Origin: Leptospira levettii | GTDB taxonomy: Bacteria > Spirochaetota > Leptospiria > Leptospirales > Leptospiraceae | Direction of reading: 5' to 3' | NCBI RefSeq assembly: GCF_002812085.1 | Contig: NZ_NPDM01000001.1 | Location: 1,240,001 to 1,304,000, forward strand | Length of the DNA: 64,000 nt | In this document: piece by piece, positions 50,210 to 59,930 of the stretch | How the letters are laid out: each line of letters begins with the position of its first letter | How positions within the stretch are numbered: the stretch's first letter is position 1 | Made by a program: the position numbers and the translations under genes | The notes under the pieces: generated by a model | Database searches by the model: none | What the model was told of the DNA's origin: nothing | The model's input: the letters and a program-made list of their open reading frames with translations, nothing else

Positions 50210-51466
50210 TTACCTGCCTATTTGTGCGTGAATGATTGGTCTAACTGTTTCAGCAAAGAATAATGAGGTTGAAGAAGGTGGTAACAAACTCAATCCATTT
50301 TTTCTACCGATATTATTTACTGCTAAGATCGCCATGTAATTTCGATTTCGATCCAACCAAGGGTAAAAACCATTGATTCCTATACTATGGGAAATCAAGT
50401 CCTTGTCACATTCTGCGGGTACATCCGTAACCGTACAAAATCGCCAATTACCCAATCCATATTGCCATCGGTATCCAAAGGCAGAAAATTGAGAATATCC
50501 AATCTTTGCTCCATTGTATTGGTCAGATAAAATTTCTGTAACTGATGTTGTTGATAAAAAATTTGTAATATTTCCACCTGAGGAATTTTTAGCAGTTCCA
50601 TTTGTCAAAAGTGCATTCAACATACGTGCATAATGTTCTGGAGAGATGGATAATCCATATGCTCCTGACAAACTTCCATCAGTATCGGTACCACCTCTAG
50701 AATTCCCTCTCCAAATTGCTTGGCTTGCATCCCAACCAAGAGGAGTTAGGATCAACTGAGTGTAAATTGTGTCCCAAGTTTTGTTACAAGCAACTTCTAA
50801 CATACGTTGTGCGACTGCCATATGATTGGAATTGTATTGGTATAAGGCTCCAGGAGTTCCTGTCGATTGGTCTCGAATCTCGTTTACACAAGTATCTTTT
50901 TGGGTAGAAGTTGCGCCAACTGGTAGGGTAGAGATACATGTAGCTTGTCCAGATCCATTCCCACCTCCCGCATTCAATCCTGAGGTAAAGGAAAGTAATT
51001 GGCGTAAGGTGACGTTTGCATATGTCCCAGTCCAACCCAATACCTGTGCTGTTGTGCGAGATAAGGAGATTGCCCCTCCGACAGCTCCATTATTACATGT
51101 TCCCGTTGTTACTGTCCCGCATTGTGCATAAGTACCACTATTTGTGTTACAATCTATGACTCTCATTGCTGTAATTGCGGTGACCCACTTGGATCCAGAA
51201 GCAATTGGTTTATAAGTGCTATAATCGATTACAGATTGCCTTGCATAGATCCGAGATCCATTTTGATCAAACACTTGGAAACTTGCACCTTCATCAGTAG
51301 TTCTAGCGTATTGGTCAAAACAAGAATCCAAACTAAAACAAGATCCAAAAATTCCAGCGATTAAAGTTGCTTGTGTATCTTTGTCAGTTGAAACAGGCTT
51401 TTGGCATTGAAACAAAAACAAAGATAAACTTGTGAAGGCGATTCCAATTAATTTTTTTTGATTCAT
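50210..51466 (-). CDS. Beta-lactamase-family serine hydrolase (lipoprotein)
   Basis: 418 aa. Lipoprotein signal ending SLFLFQC (about residue 21). Penicillin-binding/beta-lactamase fold: SxxK in IASGSKWVTAITAM (Ser-Gly-Ser-Lys), YxN in YNSNHMAVAQRML. Possible esterase, peptidase or lactamase; such clade C-type proteins usually are not antibiotic resistance factors. Upstream lies a small lipoprotein gene on the same strand, 12 bases away. Confidence 0.88.
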   Translation of the reverse strand: MNQKKLIGIAFTSLSLFLFQCQKPVSTDKDTQATLIAGIFGSCFSLDSCFDQYARTTDEGASFQVFDQNGSRIYARQSVIDYSTYKPIASGSKWVTAITAMRVIDCNTNSGTYAQCGTVTTGTCNNGAVGGAISLSRTTAQVLGWTGTYANVTLRQLLSFTSGLNAGGGNGSGQATCISTLPVGATSTQKDTCVNEIRDQSTGTPGALYQYNSNHMAVAQRMLEVACNKTWDTIYTQLILTPLGWDASQAIWRGNSRGGTDTDGSLSGAYGLSISPEHYARMLNALLTNGTAKNSSGGNITNFLSTTSVTEILSDQYNGAKIGYSQFSAFGYRWQYGLGNWRFCTVTDVPAECDKDLISHSIGINGFYPWLDRNRNYMAILAVNNIGRKNGLSLLPPSSTSLFFAETVRPIIHAQIGR

Positions 51467-51478
51467 ATTGATACCTCG

Positions 51479-51952
51479 TTAAAATGAAATCGGTTCGATT
51501 GTAATAATTTTTCCTGTTTTCTTTAAATCGCAGGATGCAAACTCAGGAAGTAAGTAAGCATCTCTTATGACTCCCCCAGCAGTTGTTAGGCCATCATAGA
51601 TACTTCCTAAAACTAACGCACCTTTGGTTCGAATATCCGATTCACATTGGAGGACCGAAGATTCTAGAAATGACTCTTTATCTTCAATTTTGGAGATGTA
51701 AGAATACAAGATTTTTGCTAAGAATCCGTTGATGATGAGAAGAGGCGAAATGGGTCCCTGTCCACCTTTCATACCCGATTGGGCTAACCAAAAAGAGGAT
51801 GCAGTTGATTCCGCTTCGAAAATTGCATCTGATATTCTTTTTTTGGCTTCAGAACCTTTTACGGCTCCATAAGTGGGAATACCAATCCCTTCTGTGAGCA
51901 TACAATTTGTCAAAAAGACAAAGAAAAGAATGGAAAGAATGATTTGTTTCAT
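51479..51952 (-). CDS. Small spirochaete lipoprotein (possibly TIGR04452 family)
   Basis: 157 aa. Signal peptide with lipobox FLTNC at residue 17. The body, GSEAKKRISDAIFEAESTAS with SPLLIINGFLAKIL, conserved Cys in LQCESDI and ASCDLKK, resembles a lipoprotein family that I recall as restricted to Leptospira. Family name is from memory and not verified. Function unknown. Confidence 0.75.
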   Translation of the reverse strand: MKQIILSILFFVFLTNCMLTEGIGIPTYGAVKGSEAKKRISDAIFEAESTASSFWLAQSGMKGGQGPISPLLIINGFLAKILYSYISKIEDKESFLESSVLQCESDIRTKGALVLGSIYDGLTTAGGVIRDAYLLPEFASCDLKKTGKIITIEPISF

Positions 51953-51975
51953 AGAAAAGGGTACCTCATACCAAA

Positions 51976-52683
51976 ATGAAAAGATGGGAACAAACTAACC
52001 TTCAGACTTTGGTTCGCATTCCGGAACCTGAACTCATGGTCGAACCAAATCAGGTAGATTCCTATGCGAATGCTGGATTTGAAACAGCGCATTCGATGAT
52101 CATTAAACATTTTCAAAACAGACTTCCTCTTAAATTTTCGCCACGTTCGGTGTTAGATTTAGGATGTGGGCCTGGAGATATGTCATCTCGACTGTTCCCA
52201 TTATTTCCAAATGCCAACTTCACTTACTTAGATGGTTCCAAATTAATGTTAAATTATTGTCAGAAGCGTCTTTTTGCGTTAATCGGTGAAAAAAGAAACA
52301 ATAAATTATTTTTTAAAAACGAACTTATTCAAGACTTTGTTCCCGAATCCAGTTTTGAACTAGTGTTCTCAAACTCACTTCTCCATCACATTCACAATCC
52401 TTTTGAGTTTTGGTCTGCAATCCAGAGGTCAATTGAGGACGATAGTTTTATCTTTGTTTGTGACTTGTTACGTCCCAGCTCCATATCAGAAGCATACCAA
52501 CTAGTTGAGCGTTATGCGAAAGATGAACCAGAAGTTTTAAAAACAGAATTTCTAAATAGTTTGTTTGCTGCCTTTCGTATTGAAGAAGTAACTGATATGC
52601 TTGTTTCCATTCGAATGAGCCATAAGTTAAATGTAGAAATGATATCAGATAGACATTGGATTTGTTATTCAAAACCAAAATGA
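51976..52683 (+). CDS. Class I SAM-dependent methyltransferase
   Basis: 235 aa. SAM-binding motif I SVLDLGCGPGDMSSRLFP, then TYLDGSKLMLNYCQKR (acidic ribose-binding loop) and motif IV-like FELVFSNSLLHHIHNP. No target-recognition domain; it could act on small molecules such as quinones or lipids. Divergent from the lipoprotein gene. Confidence 0.9.
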   Translation: MKRWEQTNLQTLVRIPEPELMVEPNQVDSYANAGFETAHSMIIKHFQNRLPLKFSPRSVLDLGCGPGDMSSRLFPLFPNANFTYLDGSKLMLNYCQKRLFALIGEKRNNKLFFKNELIQDFVPESSFELVFSNSLLHHIHNPFEFWSAIQRSIEDDSFIFVCDLLRPSSISEAYQLVERYAKDEPEVLKTEFLNSLFAAFRIEEVTDMLVSIRMSHKLNVEMISDRHWICYSKPK

Positions 52684-52688
52684 CTTTT

Positions 52689-55376
52689 TCAAAGCGAGAT
52701 CTGTTCAGTGGAATCAAATAACCAATCATTCACTTTCTCAGGAATGGTTTCTTTGCAATAAGAACACACACTAGAATCAATTTCAGGCAATGGTGCTCCA
52801 CAGTGATGGCAGGATTCCTCAGAAAATCCAAGTGTTTTTGTCCTCTCAGTGAGTAAAACCAAATGGAGCTTTGAACGTCGGTGTTCTGGGATTAATCCTT
52901 TTTTTCTTGAGCCACTCCAGCGTATTTCACAAGTCATTTTTTGAGGTTTGGAATTTAAATCCAAATGAACCAAATGGCAAGATCCAATCACAGGAGAGTG
53001 AATTGGTGATTTTCCAGGACCTGCCAATTGTTTGTAAGATTCATCTAATGAATCTCTCTTTAAAAACTCGCTATTTGGAAATGATTGGTAGTGTATGTAT
53101 TTCCAAAAAACAGCACTGGCTCTATCTTCTAATAACTGTTTTGCGAATCCATTCTGTAATTCCATTCCATTTTTAGATTTTAATTCGTCCCATTCTACCA
53201 ATTGAGTAATTTCAGTTAAAACCCAATCTGCTTCGCCAGAATTGTAAATACCTCCACAGTATTCACACTTATTTGTAGCATGGGAAAACTTTGCAGTCGC
53301 TCCACAACTAGGACATAAATTATGGATTAAATCAATATTTGGTTTTGTTTGAGTCGTTATCTTTCTTGTATAAGAGTGAATTTCTTCATAAAAACTGTAT
53401 GTTTCATTGTTCAATTGGTTTTGAATTTCTAACTCAGATGTTTGTTTTGGAAAGGTTTTATCTTTCGTTTTGCATTTTATTTTTAGATGTAATGTTAAAT
53501 ATTCAGACTCCATCGACATTCCAATGATCCCAAGGGAAACTACGCTGAATCCTTTCATACGATTGATTTCTCCATCAATCATATTCATCAATTGAAGTTG
53601 GATGGAAAATCTTTGGAAAACAGATGCAGAAAGAAAATTCCTTACAGATTCCATATCTCCTTTGTCCCAGGCAAAAACAGTTTTTTCTGTAATCAAAATC
53701 ACCTTTTTTTTAAAAAGTTCCATGTCAAAATAGGGATCAATTTTTTGAATCTGTAAGAGGTGAAACTTCTCATTTTGTTTTTTCTCTCTTTGGCTTTTCC
53801 TTCGATTGAGATATAAAAATCCGAAAGTAATAAATCCTAAAAAGAAGATACCCAGAAGTACCAAATGTCCCATATGATTCCCAGAACCTGGTGAGTGGAG
53901 AAAAGCATTCAATACTGCATAAAATATGAGAATTGGATTATAATAGAATTGTTTATTAGTCTCTTGGAGTCTTATGTAAACTTTGTATTGATTCGGAATC
54001 GGATGATTCCAATCAATTGAAAAACCATCTGATTCCCATTTTGGTTCAATGGGTACAATCCAAGATGATTGGTCAAAAACATCTGAGCAATATTCACAAT
54101 CAGATACAATCATTTCAATCTGACTTGTGTTTCGGTCTAGTTTTGTTTCGCTTAACAAACGTAAGTGAAATGACTTTAATTCCAGATTTTCCCGATTTTC
54201 TAAATTCGTAATACGTATCCAATGTTCTAAACCTTTGTTTTGGCGATTCGAAGTTTCACCCAAGGTAGAAAATGAAAAATCATATTGTGTAAGATTGTTT
54301 GCGATAGTGATCCCTTCTGAAATACTTACGGAAAATAGATGCCAGAAATATGTGGATATTCCTTTAAATCCGTAAGATATTTGAAAGGCAGGTGTCCAAA
54401 AATGATTCCAAAATGATTCGCCATATTCGCGAAATCGATGTAATCCCAACTGTAATTGTAAGGAATTTTGGTTTAGATTGTCCTTCGGTATTAAAATTCT
54501 GGATTGGTAATGATGGGATCCATTTTCATTCAAAGTGACAGTTTCTTCTAAAGTATAATCTATCTTCTGCGAATTTGGTGTTTGGATTTCCTTTTGTGGC
54601 TCACTCTTCCTTTCAGACAATTGTGGTATGTCGATTACATAGAATGTATTTAATTCTAAATTTTTCCAAGAGTCATTTTGGATATGAAACTCTTCTAAAC
54701 GAACAGGAATCTCAAAACGTTCGTATTCTAAAAGTGATTCATTAAAGACTTCATTTTGTATCTTTAAATTTTTAGAAAAGGAATTGGGATCCCATTTTAA
54801 GTCAAATTGAATTGGTTGCGAAGAGAGATTTGTTTTTGCGAATTTCCAATTGATAAGAGACAAATTTCCCATCGATATAGTTGCGTCTTTGATTTGGTAA
54901 TGAATGGAAATATCCATTTCAGGATTTTGTTCGTTGTTTTGCCAAAAAATTGTAATAATACCAGAGTTATGCGAAGGATAAACTGTTTCTGGAAATACTT
55001 CTAAATATGTTATTTCCGCATCTTTTTTGATTAAAAAGGAAGGCCTTTTGATCCCAATTTTGGATTGGTCCTTTTTGATTCGAAAGGATTCATTTACATC
55101 CGCACTTCCATCTGCATGAAAGTGAATTGAAATTTTATGATTTGAAGATTCAAAATACGAAGTTGGTTCTGGCCCACTGGAAGAAGTATAGGAATTGTTT
55201 GTATGATTTGATTTTGATGAGGAAGAACTGGAGTTATAAGAAGGTTTATAACTCGAATAGGACGATCGACTACTACTCGAATTTGAGGATCGGTATGAAT
55301 TTCCCATCCCTGGTCTTGCATCGAAGGATGGAATCCAAAAAACAGAGAGGGAAAGTATCGTAATGAACTTAAGCAA
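52689..55376 (-). CDS. Large DUF2207-like/Tim44-like membrane protein with two zinc ribbons
   Basis: 895 aa. A signal peptide (1-21), a Ser/Tyr-rich low-complexity stretch (about 28-75), DUF2207-like extracellular beta domains (about 80-500), and a membrane helix near 510-535 (LVLLGIFFLGFITFGFLYL). A Tim44-like domain follows (DMELFKKKVILITEKTVFAW; GDMESVRNFLS), then two zinc ribbons (CPSCGATAKF...CEYCGG and CHHCGAPLP...CSYC). Overlaps the TerB-like gene by 8 bases. Role unknown, likely envelope quality control. Confidence 0.82.
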   Translation of the reverse strand: MLKFITILSLSVFWIPSFDARPGMGNSYRSSNSSSSRSSYSSYKPSYNSSSSSSKSNHTNNSYTSSSGPEPTSYFESSNHKISIHFHADGSADVNESFRIKKDQSKIGIKRPSFLIKKDAEITYLEVFPETVYPSHNSGIITIFWQNNEQNPEMDISIHYQIKDATISMGNLSLINWKFAKTNLSSQPIQFDLKWDPNSFSKNLKIQNEVFNESLLEYERFEIPVRLEEFHIQNDSWKNLELNTFYVIDIPQLSERKSEPQKEIQTPNSQKIDYTLEETVTLNENGSHHYQSRILIPKDNLNQNSLQLQLGLHRFREYGESFWNHFWTPAFQISYGFKGISTYFWHLFSVSISEGITIANNLTQYDFSFSTLGETSNRQNKGLEHWIRITNLENRENLELKSFHLRLLSETKLDRNTSQIEMIVSDCEYCSDVFDQSSWIVPIEPKWESDGFSIDWNHPIPNQYKVYIRLQETNKQFYYNPILIFYAVLNAFLHSPGSGNHMGHLVLLGIFFLGFITFGFLYLNRRKSQREKKQNEKFHLLQIQKIDPYFDMELFKKKVILITEKTVFAWDKGDMESVRNFLSASVFQRFSIQLQLMNMIDGEINRMKGFSVVSLGIIGMSMESEYLTLHLKIKCKTKDKTFPKQTSELEIQNQLNNETYSFYEEIHSYTRKITTQTKPNIDLIHNLCPSCGATAKFSHATNKCEYCGGIYNSGEADWVLTEITQLVEWDELKSKNGMELQNGFAKQLLEDRASAVFWKYIHYQSFPNSEFLKRDSLDESYKQLAGPGKSPIHSPVIGSCHLVHLDLNSKPQKMTCEIRWSGSRKKGLIPEHRRSKLHLVLLTERTKTLGFSEESCHHCGAPLPEIDSSVCSYCKETIPEKVNDWLFDSTEQISL

Positions 55377-55860
55377 GGTATTTTTTTTCGACTCTCACTT
55401 TATCCATTGAACTAATTTTAAATTCTTTCGCTAAGTCTTCTAAGAATTGGATTTCTGCTTGGTTTAGTGAACCATCAGAAGCCACAATACATACTGCATC
55501 TTCAAAAAAATTAAGAGCGTATTCATCACTGTCAGCGACTACCTTTGAAATGGTTTTCATCGGAAGAGGGTTTTCAAATGTTTTGGAAAGAATCTCTAAT
55601 ACTTGTTTTTTCTGTGATTGAAATCCGCTGAGTAAACAATCGGGTTCAAACAGTACATTCACAAGTTCACCAACGATTTCCCCTTCCTTTTTTTTGAACT
55701 GGCCATCCGCATTACAGGCGTAGGACCACAAACTCAAAAGTACTTTTGCATATTCTATGTGTAGGTCACTTTCAATATCGAGGGTTTTGTGGATGGATTC
55801 AGGGTGAATCTTTTTATTGCCCTTGACTTGTTTCAAATTTTGAACGATTTTCTTAGCCAT
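55369..55860 (-). CDS. TerB-like (tellurite-resistance-domain) protein
   Basis: 163 aa from ATG at 55860; a longer in-frame start at 55992 would reach into the metG promoter. A helical domain with acidic metal-binding loops: LWSYACNADGQFKKKEGEI and VCIVASDGSLNQAEIQFLEDLAKEF (two EF-hand-like ADGxxxxxE stretches), typical of TerB/DjlA-type domains. Coupled with the large DUF2207-like gene. Metal or membrane stress response is possible. Confidence 0.85.
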   Translation of the reverse strand: MAKKIVQNLKQVKGNKKIHPESIHKTLDIESDLHIEYAKVLLSLWSYACNADGQFKKKEGEIVGELVNVLFEPDCLLSGFQSQKKQVLEILSKTFENPLPMKTISKVVADSDEYALNFFEDAVCIVASDGSLNQAEIQFLEDLAKEFKISSMDKVRVEKKYLA

Positions 55861-55980
55861 AACAAACAGGAAGTTTATTGTGAATCTCCCTTCCTTCAAC
55901 TTCATTTTTTTCCGCTTTTCTTGATTTTTCTCAAAAATAGGCTGAATTGGAAAATCCCGTTTGGAAACTGGAATTAATCT

Positions 55981-58026
55981 ATGTCGAAACACATTTTAGT
56001 TACAAGTGCTTTGCCTTATGCAAACGGCTCTATCCACCTAGGTCATATATTAGAAGCAGTCCAAACAGACATTTGGGTGCGATTCCAAAAGTTGATTGGA
56101 AATGAATGTTATTTTTTCTGCGCAGATGATACACATGGAACTCCCATCATGATTGCTGCTAAAAAAGCAGGAAAAACCCCTGAGTCCATGATTGAAGAAG
56201 TACAGAAGGAACACTATAAAGATCTCACTTCCTTTGGGGTAGAGTATGATAATTATTACACTACCAATTCTGAGGAAAACCGAAAGTTCTCAGAATCGAT
56301 TTATTTAACCCTCAAAAAAAATGGACATATTGTTGCTAGGAACATCGAACAGTCGTATTGCGAACATGACAAAATGTTTTTACCAGACCGTTTCATAAAA
56401 GGGACTTGTCCAAAATGTGGGTCAAAAGACCAATATGGGGATTCTTGTGAAGTTTGTGGAACCAGTTACTCACCAAAAGACTTAAAAGATTCCTATTGTT
56501 CCATTTGTGGAACCACTCCCGTCTTAAAAGAATCAAAACATTTGTTTTTTAAATTACAAGACTTCCAAAACCAATTAAAAACTTGGATGGAAGAAGGGAA
56601 CCGTTTGAACGAAGGTGCCCAAAAGAAATTACAAGAATGGTTTACATCTGGGTTACAAGAGTGGGATATCAGCCGTGATGGTCCTTACTTTGGTTTTGCG
56701 ATCCCAGAAGAAGAAAACAAATACTTTTATGTTTGGTTAGATGCGCCTATTGGATATATGGCTTCCTCTTTAAATCACCTAAAGGATGAGAAAAAATTCA
56801 ATGAATTTTGGAAAGATGGAAAAGGGGAGATTGTCCATTTTATAGGAAAAGATATTTTGTATTTCCATGGACTCTTTTGGCCAGCGATGCTTATGGGATC
56901 TGGTTACAAAGCTCCGAATCAATTGAATGTACATGGATTCTTAACTGTGAATGGAGAAAAGATGTCCAAGTCTCGAGGAACGTTTATCAATGCTTCCACG
57001 TTTGCCAAACATTTGGATATTGAACATTTCCGTTTTTATATGGCATGTCGACTTGGATCTGGTATGGAAGATGTCGACATCTCCTTTGATGATTTTGTAT
57101 CCCGTGTGAATTCCGACCTAATTGGAAATTTAGTAAACTTGGTATCAAGAGTTTCTACATCAATTTTAGACAAAATGGATCGTAAACTTGGAAGTTTATC
57201 AGTCGAAGGAAAATCCTTAGTTTCTGAATTACTGAGTAAGGAAACTGAAATCAGGGATGCCTACGAATCACGTAACTACTCTAAGGTGATGCGTGAAATC
57301 ACAGGTCTTGGTGATAAAGTTAATAAATATGTGAATGACTATGCACCTTGGAACCTAATCAAAACAGATGTAGAAAAAGCAAGGGAAGTTGTCACTACCT
57401 CTCTCAATTGTGCTAAAATCCTTTTTACCTATTTGGCTCCTGTGACTCCCAAAATTGCCTTAGCAATCAAGGAATTATTCCAAGTTCCAGATTTAAATTT
57501 TTTAAATCTGTCGGAAACCATTGAAAACAAAACTCTTGGTCCTTACCAAATGTTATCGAAACGAGTTGAGGAAAAAAATATTTCACTTATGATCTCAGAA
57601 ACAAAAGAAGCCTTTGAAAAATCAAATCCTAGTCCATCAAAACTGGAACCAAATAAGTCCAATACAAACGAAACAAAAGTAAATACAGTTTCCGAAGATG
57701 GATTTATTACCATCGACGAATTGTCCAAAGTGGAACTACGTGTGGGCCTTATCAAAGAAGCAAATCCTGTTGATGGAGCCGATAAACTTTTGTTTGTAAA
57801 AGTAGATTTAGGAGAAAAAGGGATCAAAAACGTATTTGCAGGAATCAAAGCAAGTTATACAGCCGAAGAGTTAGTTGGTAAAAAAGTAGTCGTTGTTGCT
57901 AATTTAAAACCACGCCAAATGAAATTTGGATTATCGGAGGCGATGTTACTTGCATCAGGTAAAGAGAAAACATTATCTTTATTTGTTCCGGATCGTGATG
58001 CAAATCCTGGTGATCTTTTGAAATAG
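55981..58026 (+). CDS. metG: Methionyl-tRNA synthetase
   Basis: 681 aa. Class I synthetase charging tRNA-Met. HLGH-type signature in ANGSIHLGHILEAV, zinc knuckles CPKCGSKDQYGDSCEVC and CSICG (about 143-180), KMSKS in GEKMSKSRGTF (about 335), anticodon-binding helical domain, and a C-terminal tRNA-binding OB fold from about 575 (LRVGLIKEANPVDGADKLLF). Full length with dimerisation domain. Five bases before a cyclase gene. Confidence 0.98.
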   Translation: MSKHILVTSALPYANGSIHLGHILEAVQTDIWVRFQKLIGNECYFFCADDTHGTPIMIAAKKAGKTPESMIEEVQKEHYKDLTSFGVEYDNYYTTNSEENRKFSESIYLTLKKNGHIVARNIEQSYCEHDKMFLPDRFIKGTCPKCGSKDQYGDSCEVCGTSYSPKDLKDSYCSICGTTPVLKESKHLFFKLQDFQNQLKTWMEEGNRLNEGAQKKLQEWFTSGLQEWDISRDGPYFGFAIPEEENKYFYVWLDAPIGYMASSLNHLKDEKKFNEFWKDGKGEIVHFIGKDILYFHGLFWPAMLMGSGYKAPNQLNVHGFLTVNGEKMSKSRGTFINASTFAKHLDIEHFRFYMACRLGSGMEDVDISFDDFVSRVNSDLIGNLVNLVSRVSTSILDKMDRKLGSLSVEGKSLVSELLSKETEIRDAYESRNYSKVMREITGLGDKVNKYVNDYAPWNLIKTDVEKAREVVTTSLNCAKILFTYLAPVTPKIALAIKELFQVPDLNFLNLSETIENKTLGPYQMLSKRVEEKNISLMISETKEAFEKSNPSPSKLEPNKSNTNETKVNTVSEDGFITIDELSKVELRVGLIKEANPVDGADKLLFVKVDLGEKGIKNVFAGIKASYTAEELVGKKVVVVANLKPRQMKFGLSEAMLLASGKEKTLSLFVPDRDANPGDLLK

Positions 58027-58030
58027 AAAA

Positions 58031-59323
58031 ATGCCAACAAAGTCAGAACAAATATTAAGGGAAAAAGAAATCCAAGGGATTAAATTCAGTCTCTATGGAA
58101 AAATGATTATCTTCAGTCTCCTTACTGTTGGTACATTCTTTGTTGCTCAATCTCTCTCCGAATTATTTACGATTACATTAATTTCTGTAGGGCTTAATGT
58201 AGTTTTGTATATACTTTCAAAATTTTTAAAGAAAGGTAAATTTGTTTCATTTGTTGGTTTGTTTTGTGTTGTGATCGATTTGGTAATCATCACAATTTTA
58301 CCATTTATTTGGTACAACGCTGTGGGTGGGGAGTCTCAAGTTCCAAGAACCTATCTCATTAAAACCTATGTCCATTTTATCATTGCAGGAACACTAATCA
58401 TCAATGCTTTTAGTATCCAACCCATATATCCAATGTTATATGCATTGGGAGTTGTGATAAGCCAAGCCGGGATTTTAGTGTATGCTCAACAGGACCCTAG
58501 GTTTATCAGTACAGAAAGTTTTAAGGAAGCTTTCCTTGGACCAGCTGCTCATGTGAATAACTATATCATGTCCATGGGAATTATTGGAATTCTGGGATTC
58601 TTTTTGGCATACCTTACTTATCGTGTTAGGCGAACAGTACTATCTGCGGTTACAAATGAAGTAAAAATGACACAACTCACTCGTTATTTTTCTCCCAATG
58701 TGGTAGCAGAATTAGACCAGGCAGGGGACGAATTTTTCAAACCTGGTGGAAAGGAATCCACTGTTGCTGTTTTATTTTGTGATATTGCCAATTTTACTCA
58801 AATTTCAGAAACATTGGGTCCTGAAAAAACCATGTCACTTTTATCCGAATACCATAGTTTTATGTTGGAGATTGTGTTCCAAAATCATGGAACCCTAGAT
58901 AAATTCATTGGTGATGGGATGATGGTTACTTTTGGAACTCCGATTCCTTCCAATGAAGATGCAACCAACTCAATAAAAGCTGGAATCGCCATGATACAAG
59001 CATTAGCTGTCTGGAATCAAAAAAGAGAATCCAATGGAGAAAAACCAATCTCAATTCGAATTGGGATTCACTATGGTCTCGTGATTGTTGGAAATGTTGG
59101 AGTTGAAAAACGACTAGAATATACAGTGATCGGTGACACAGTCAATGCCGCAAGTCGACTAGAAGCTTTAGGTAAGGAACTAAAACGTAATTTTTTAATC
59201 TCTCGAGAATTATATGACCATACATCTTTAGAATTCAGACAGACATTGAAAATTAAAACAATGGGTACACTTTCATTACGTGGTAAGTCAAAAACTACCG
59301 AAATCCTAGCAATTGAGGTTTAA
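58031..59323 (+). CDS. Class III adenylate/guanylate cyclase with N-terminal membrane domain
   Basis: 430 aa. Six membrane helices in the first 200 residues (for example MIIFSLLTVGTFFVAQSLSE, IIAGTLIINAFSI), then a cyclase domain (about 230-430): VLFCDIANFTQISETLG and GTLDKFIGDGMMVTFG (two metal Asp), ending GDTVNAASRLEALGKEL. The Asp/Thr pattern would fit adenylate cyclase. Cotranscribed downstream of metG by position only. Confidence 0.93.
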   Translation: MPTKSEQILREKEIQGIKFSLYGKMIIFSLLTVGTFFVAQSLSELFTITLISVGLNVVLYILSKFLKKGKFVSFVGLFCVVIDLVIITILPFIWYNAVGGESQVPRTYLIKTYVHFIIAGTLIINAFSIQPIYPMLYALGVVISQAGILVYAQQDPRFISTESFKEAFLGPAAHVNNYIMSMGIIGILGFFLAYLTYRVRRTVLSAVTNEVKMTQLTRYFSPNVVAELDQAGDEFFKPGGKESTVAVLFCDIANFTQISETLGPEKTMSLLSEYHSFMLEIVFQNHGTLDKFIGDGMMVTFGTPIPSNEDATNSIKAGIAMIQALAVWNQKRESNGEKPISIRIGIHYGLVIVGNVGVEKRLEYTVIGDTVNAASRLEALGKELKRNFLISRELYDHTSLEFRQTLKIKTMGTLSLRGKSKTTEILAIEV

Positions 59324-59325
59324 AC

Positions 59326-59928
59326 ATGATCCAAATTCCAAGTGATAAAGATATTGTGATCCTGACAAAATCTAAGTTTTTATCCCACGATGTTTCGGTA
59401 AAAGTTTTGAATACACAACAAACTATCTCTATGATCCAAGATTTTGATTTCGAAAACAATCAATTGTTTGTTGATTGTGATGAAGATTGTTTTTTAGAAA
59501 TTGTACCCACCATAAAATTGTCCACCAAGCAATTGTTATGGGAAAATGGTAAATTATTACTCAGTCAGAATGAATTGGATACAATCTTAAACGCAATGCC
59601 ATCCCTCTCTCCTTTTTTAGCCCAAGATATGACAGGAAAAGATTTGATGTTGGCTTGGGGCAAAACTGAAAGTTTGGTGAGTGCAATTGAATCAGGTTTT
59701 GGTACTTATTTTAGTCGTTCGCGGAATGGAAAATGGGTAAAAGGGGAAGAGTCAGGTCATTTACAAAACCTCAAACAGATTTACCTTCATTCAAATCCTT
59801 TTTTTGTGCAGTATATCGCCGATCAAGTGGGTGCAGCATGCCATACAGGTTATTATTCTTGTTTTTTTAGAGAACTTGGTCAGAATGAATCAGTCTCATT
59901 CGTCTATTCTAATAAAGTAGGAGAGTAA
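59326..59928 (+). CDS. HisI-like protein with displaced DCDxD motif
   Basis: 200 aa. The C-terminal half (about 100-195) matches phosphoribosyl-AMP cyclohydrolase: LMLAWGKTESLVSAIESG, YFSRSRNGKWVKGEESGH and AACHTGYYSCFF. But at the place where the metal-binding DCDxD belongs it has YLHSNPFFVQ. Instead, a VDCDEDCFLEIV sequence occurs in the N-terminal extension (about 48-60). This could be a circular-permutation-like or degenerate duplication; whether it catalyses the histidine-biosynthesis step is doubtful. It follows the cyclase by two bases. Confidence 0.78.
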   Translation: MIQIPSDKDIVILTKSKFLSHDVSVKVLNTQQTISMIQDFDFENNQLFVDCDEDCFLEIVPTIKLSTKQLLWENGKLLLSQNELDTILNAMPSLSPFLAQDMTGKDLMLAWGKTESLVSAIESGFGTYFSRSRNGKWVKGEESGHLQNLKQIYLHSNPFFVQYIADQVGAACHTGYYSCFFRELGQNESVSFVYSNKVGE

Positions 59929-59930
59929 TT

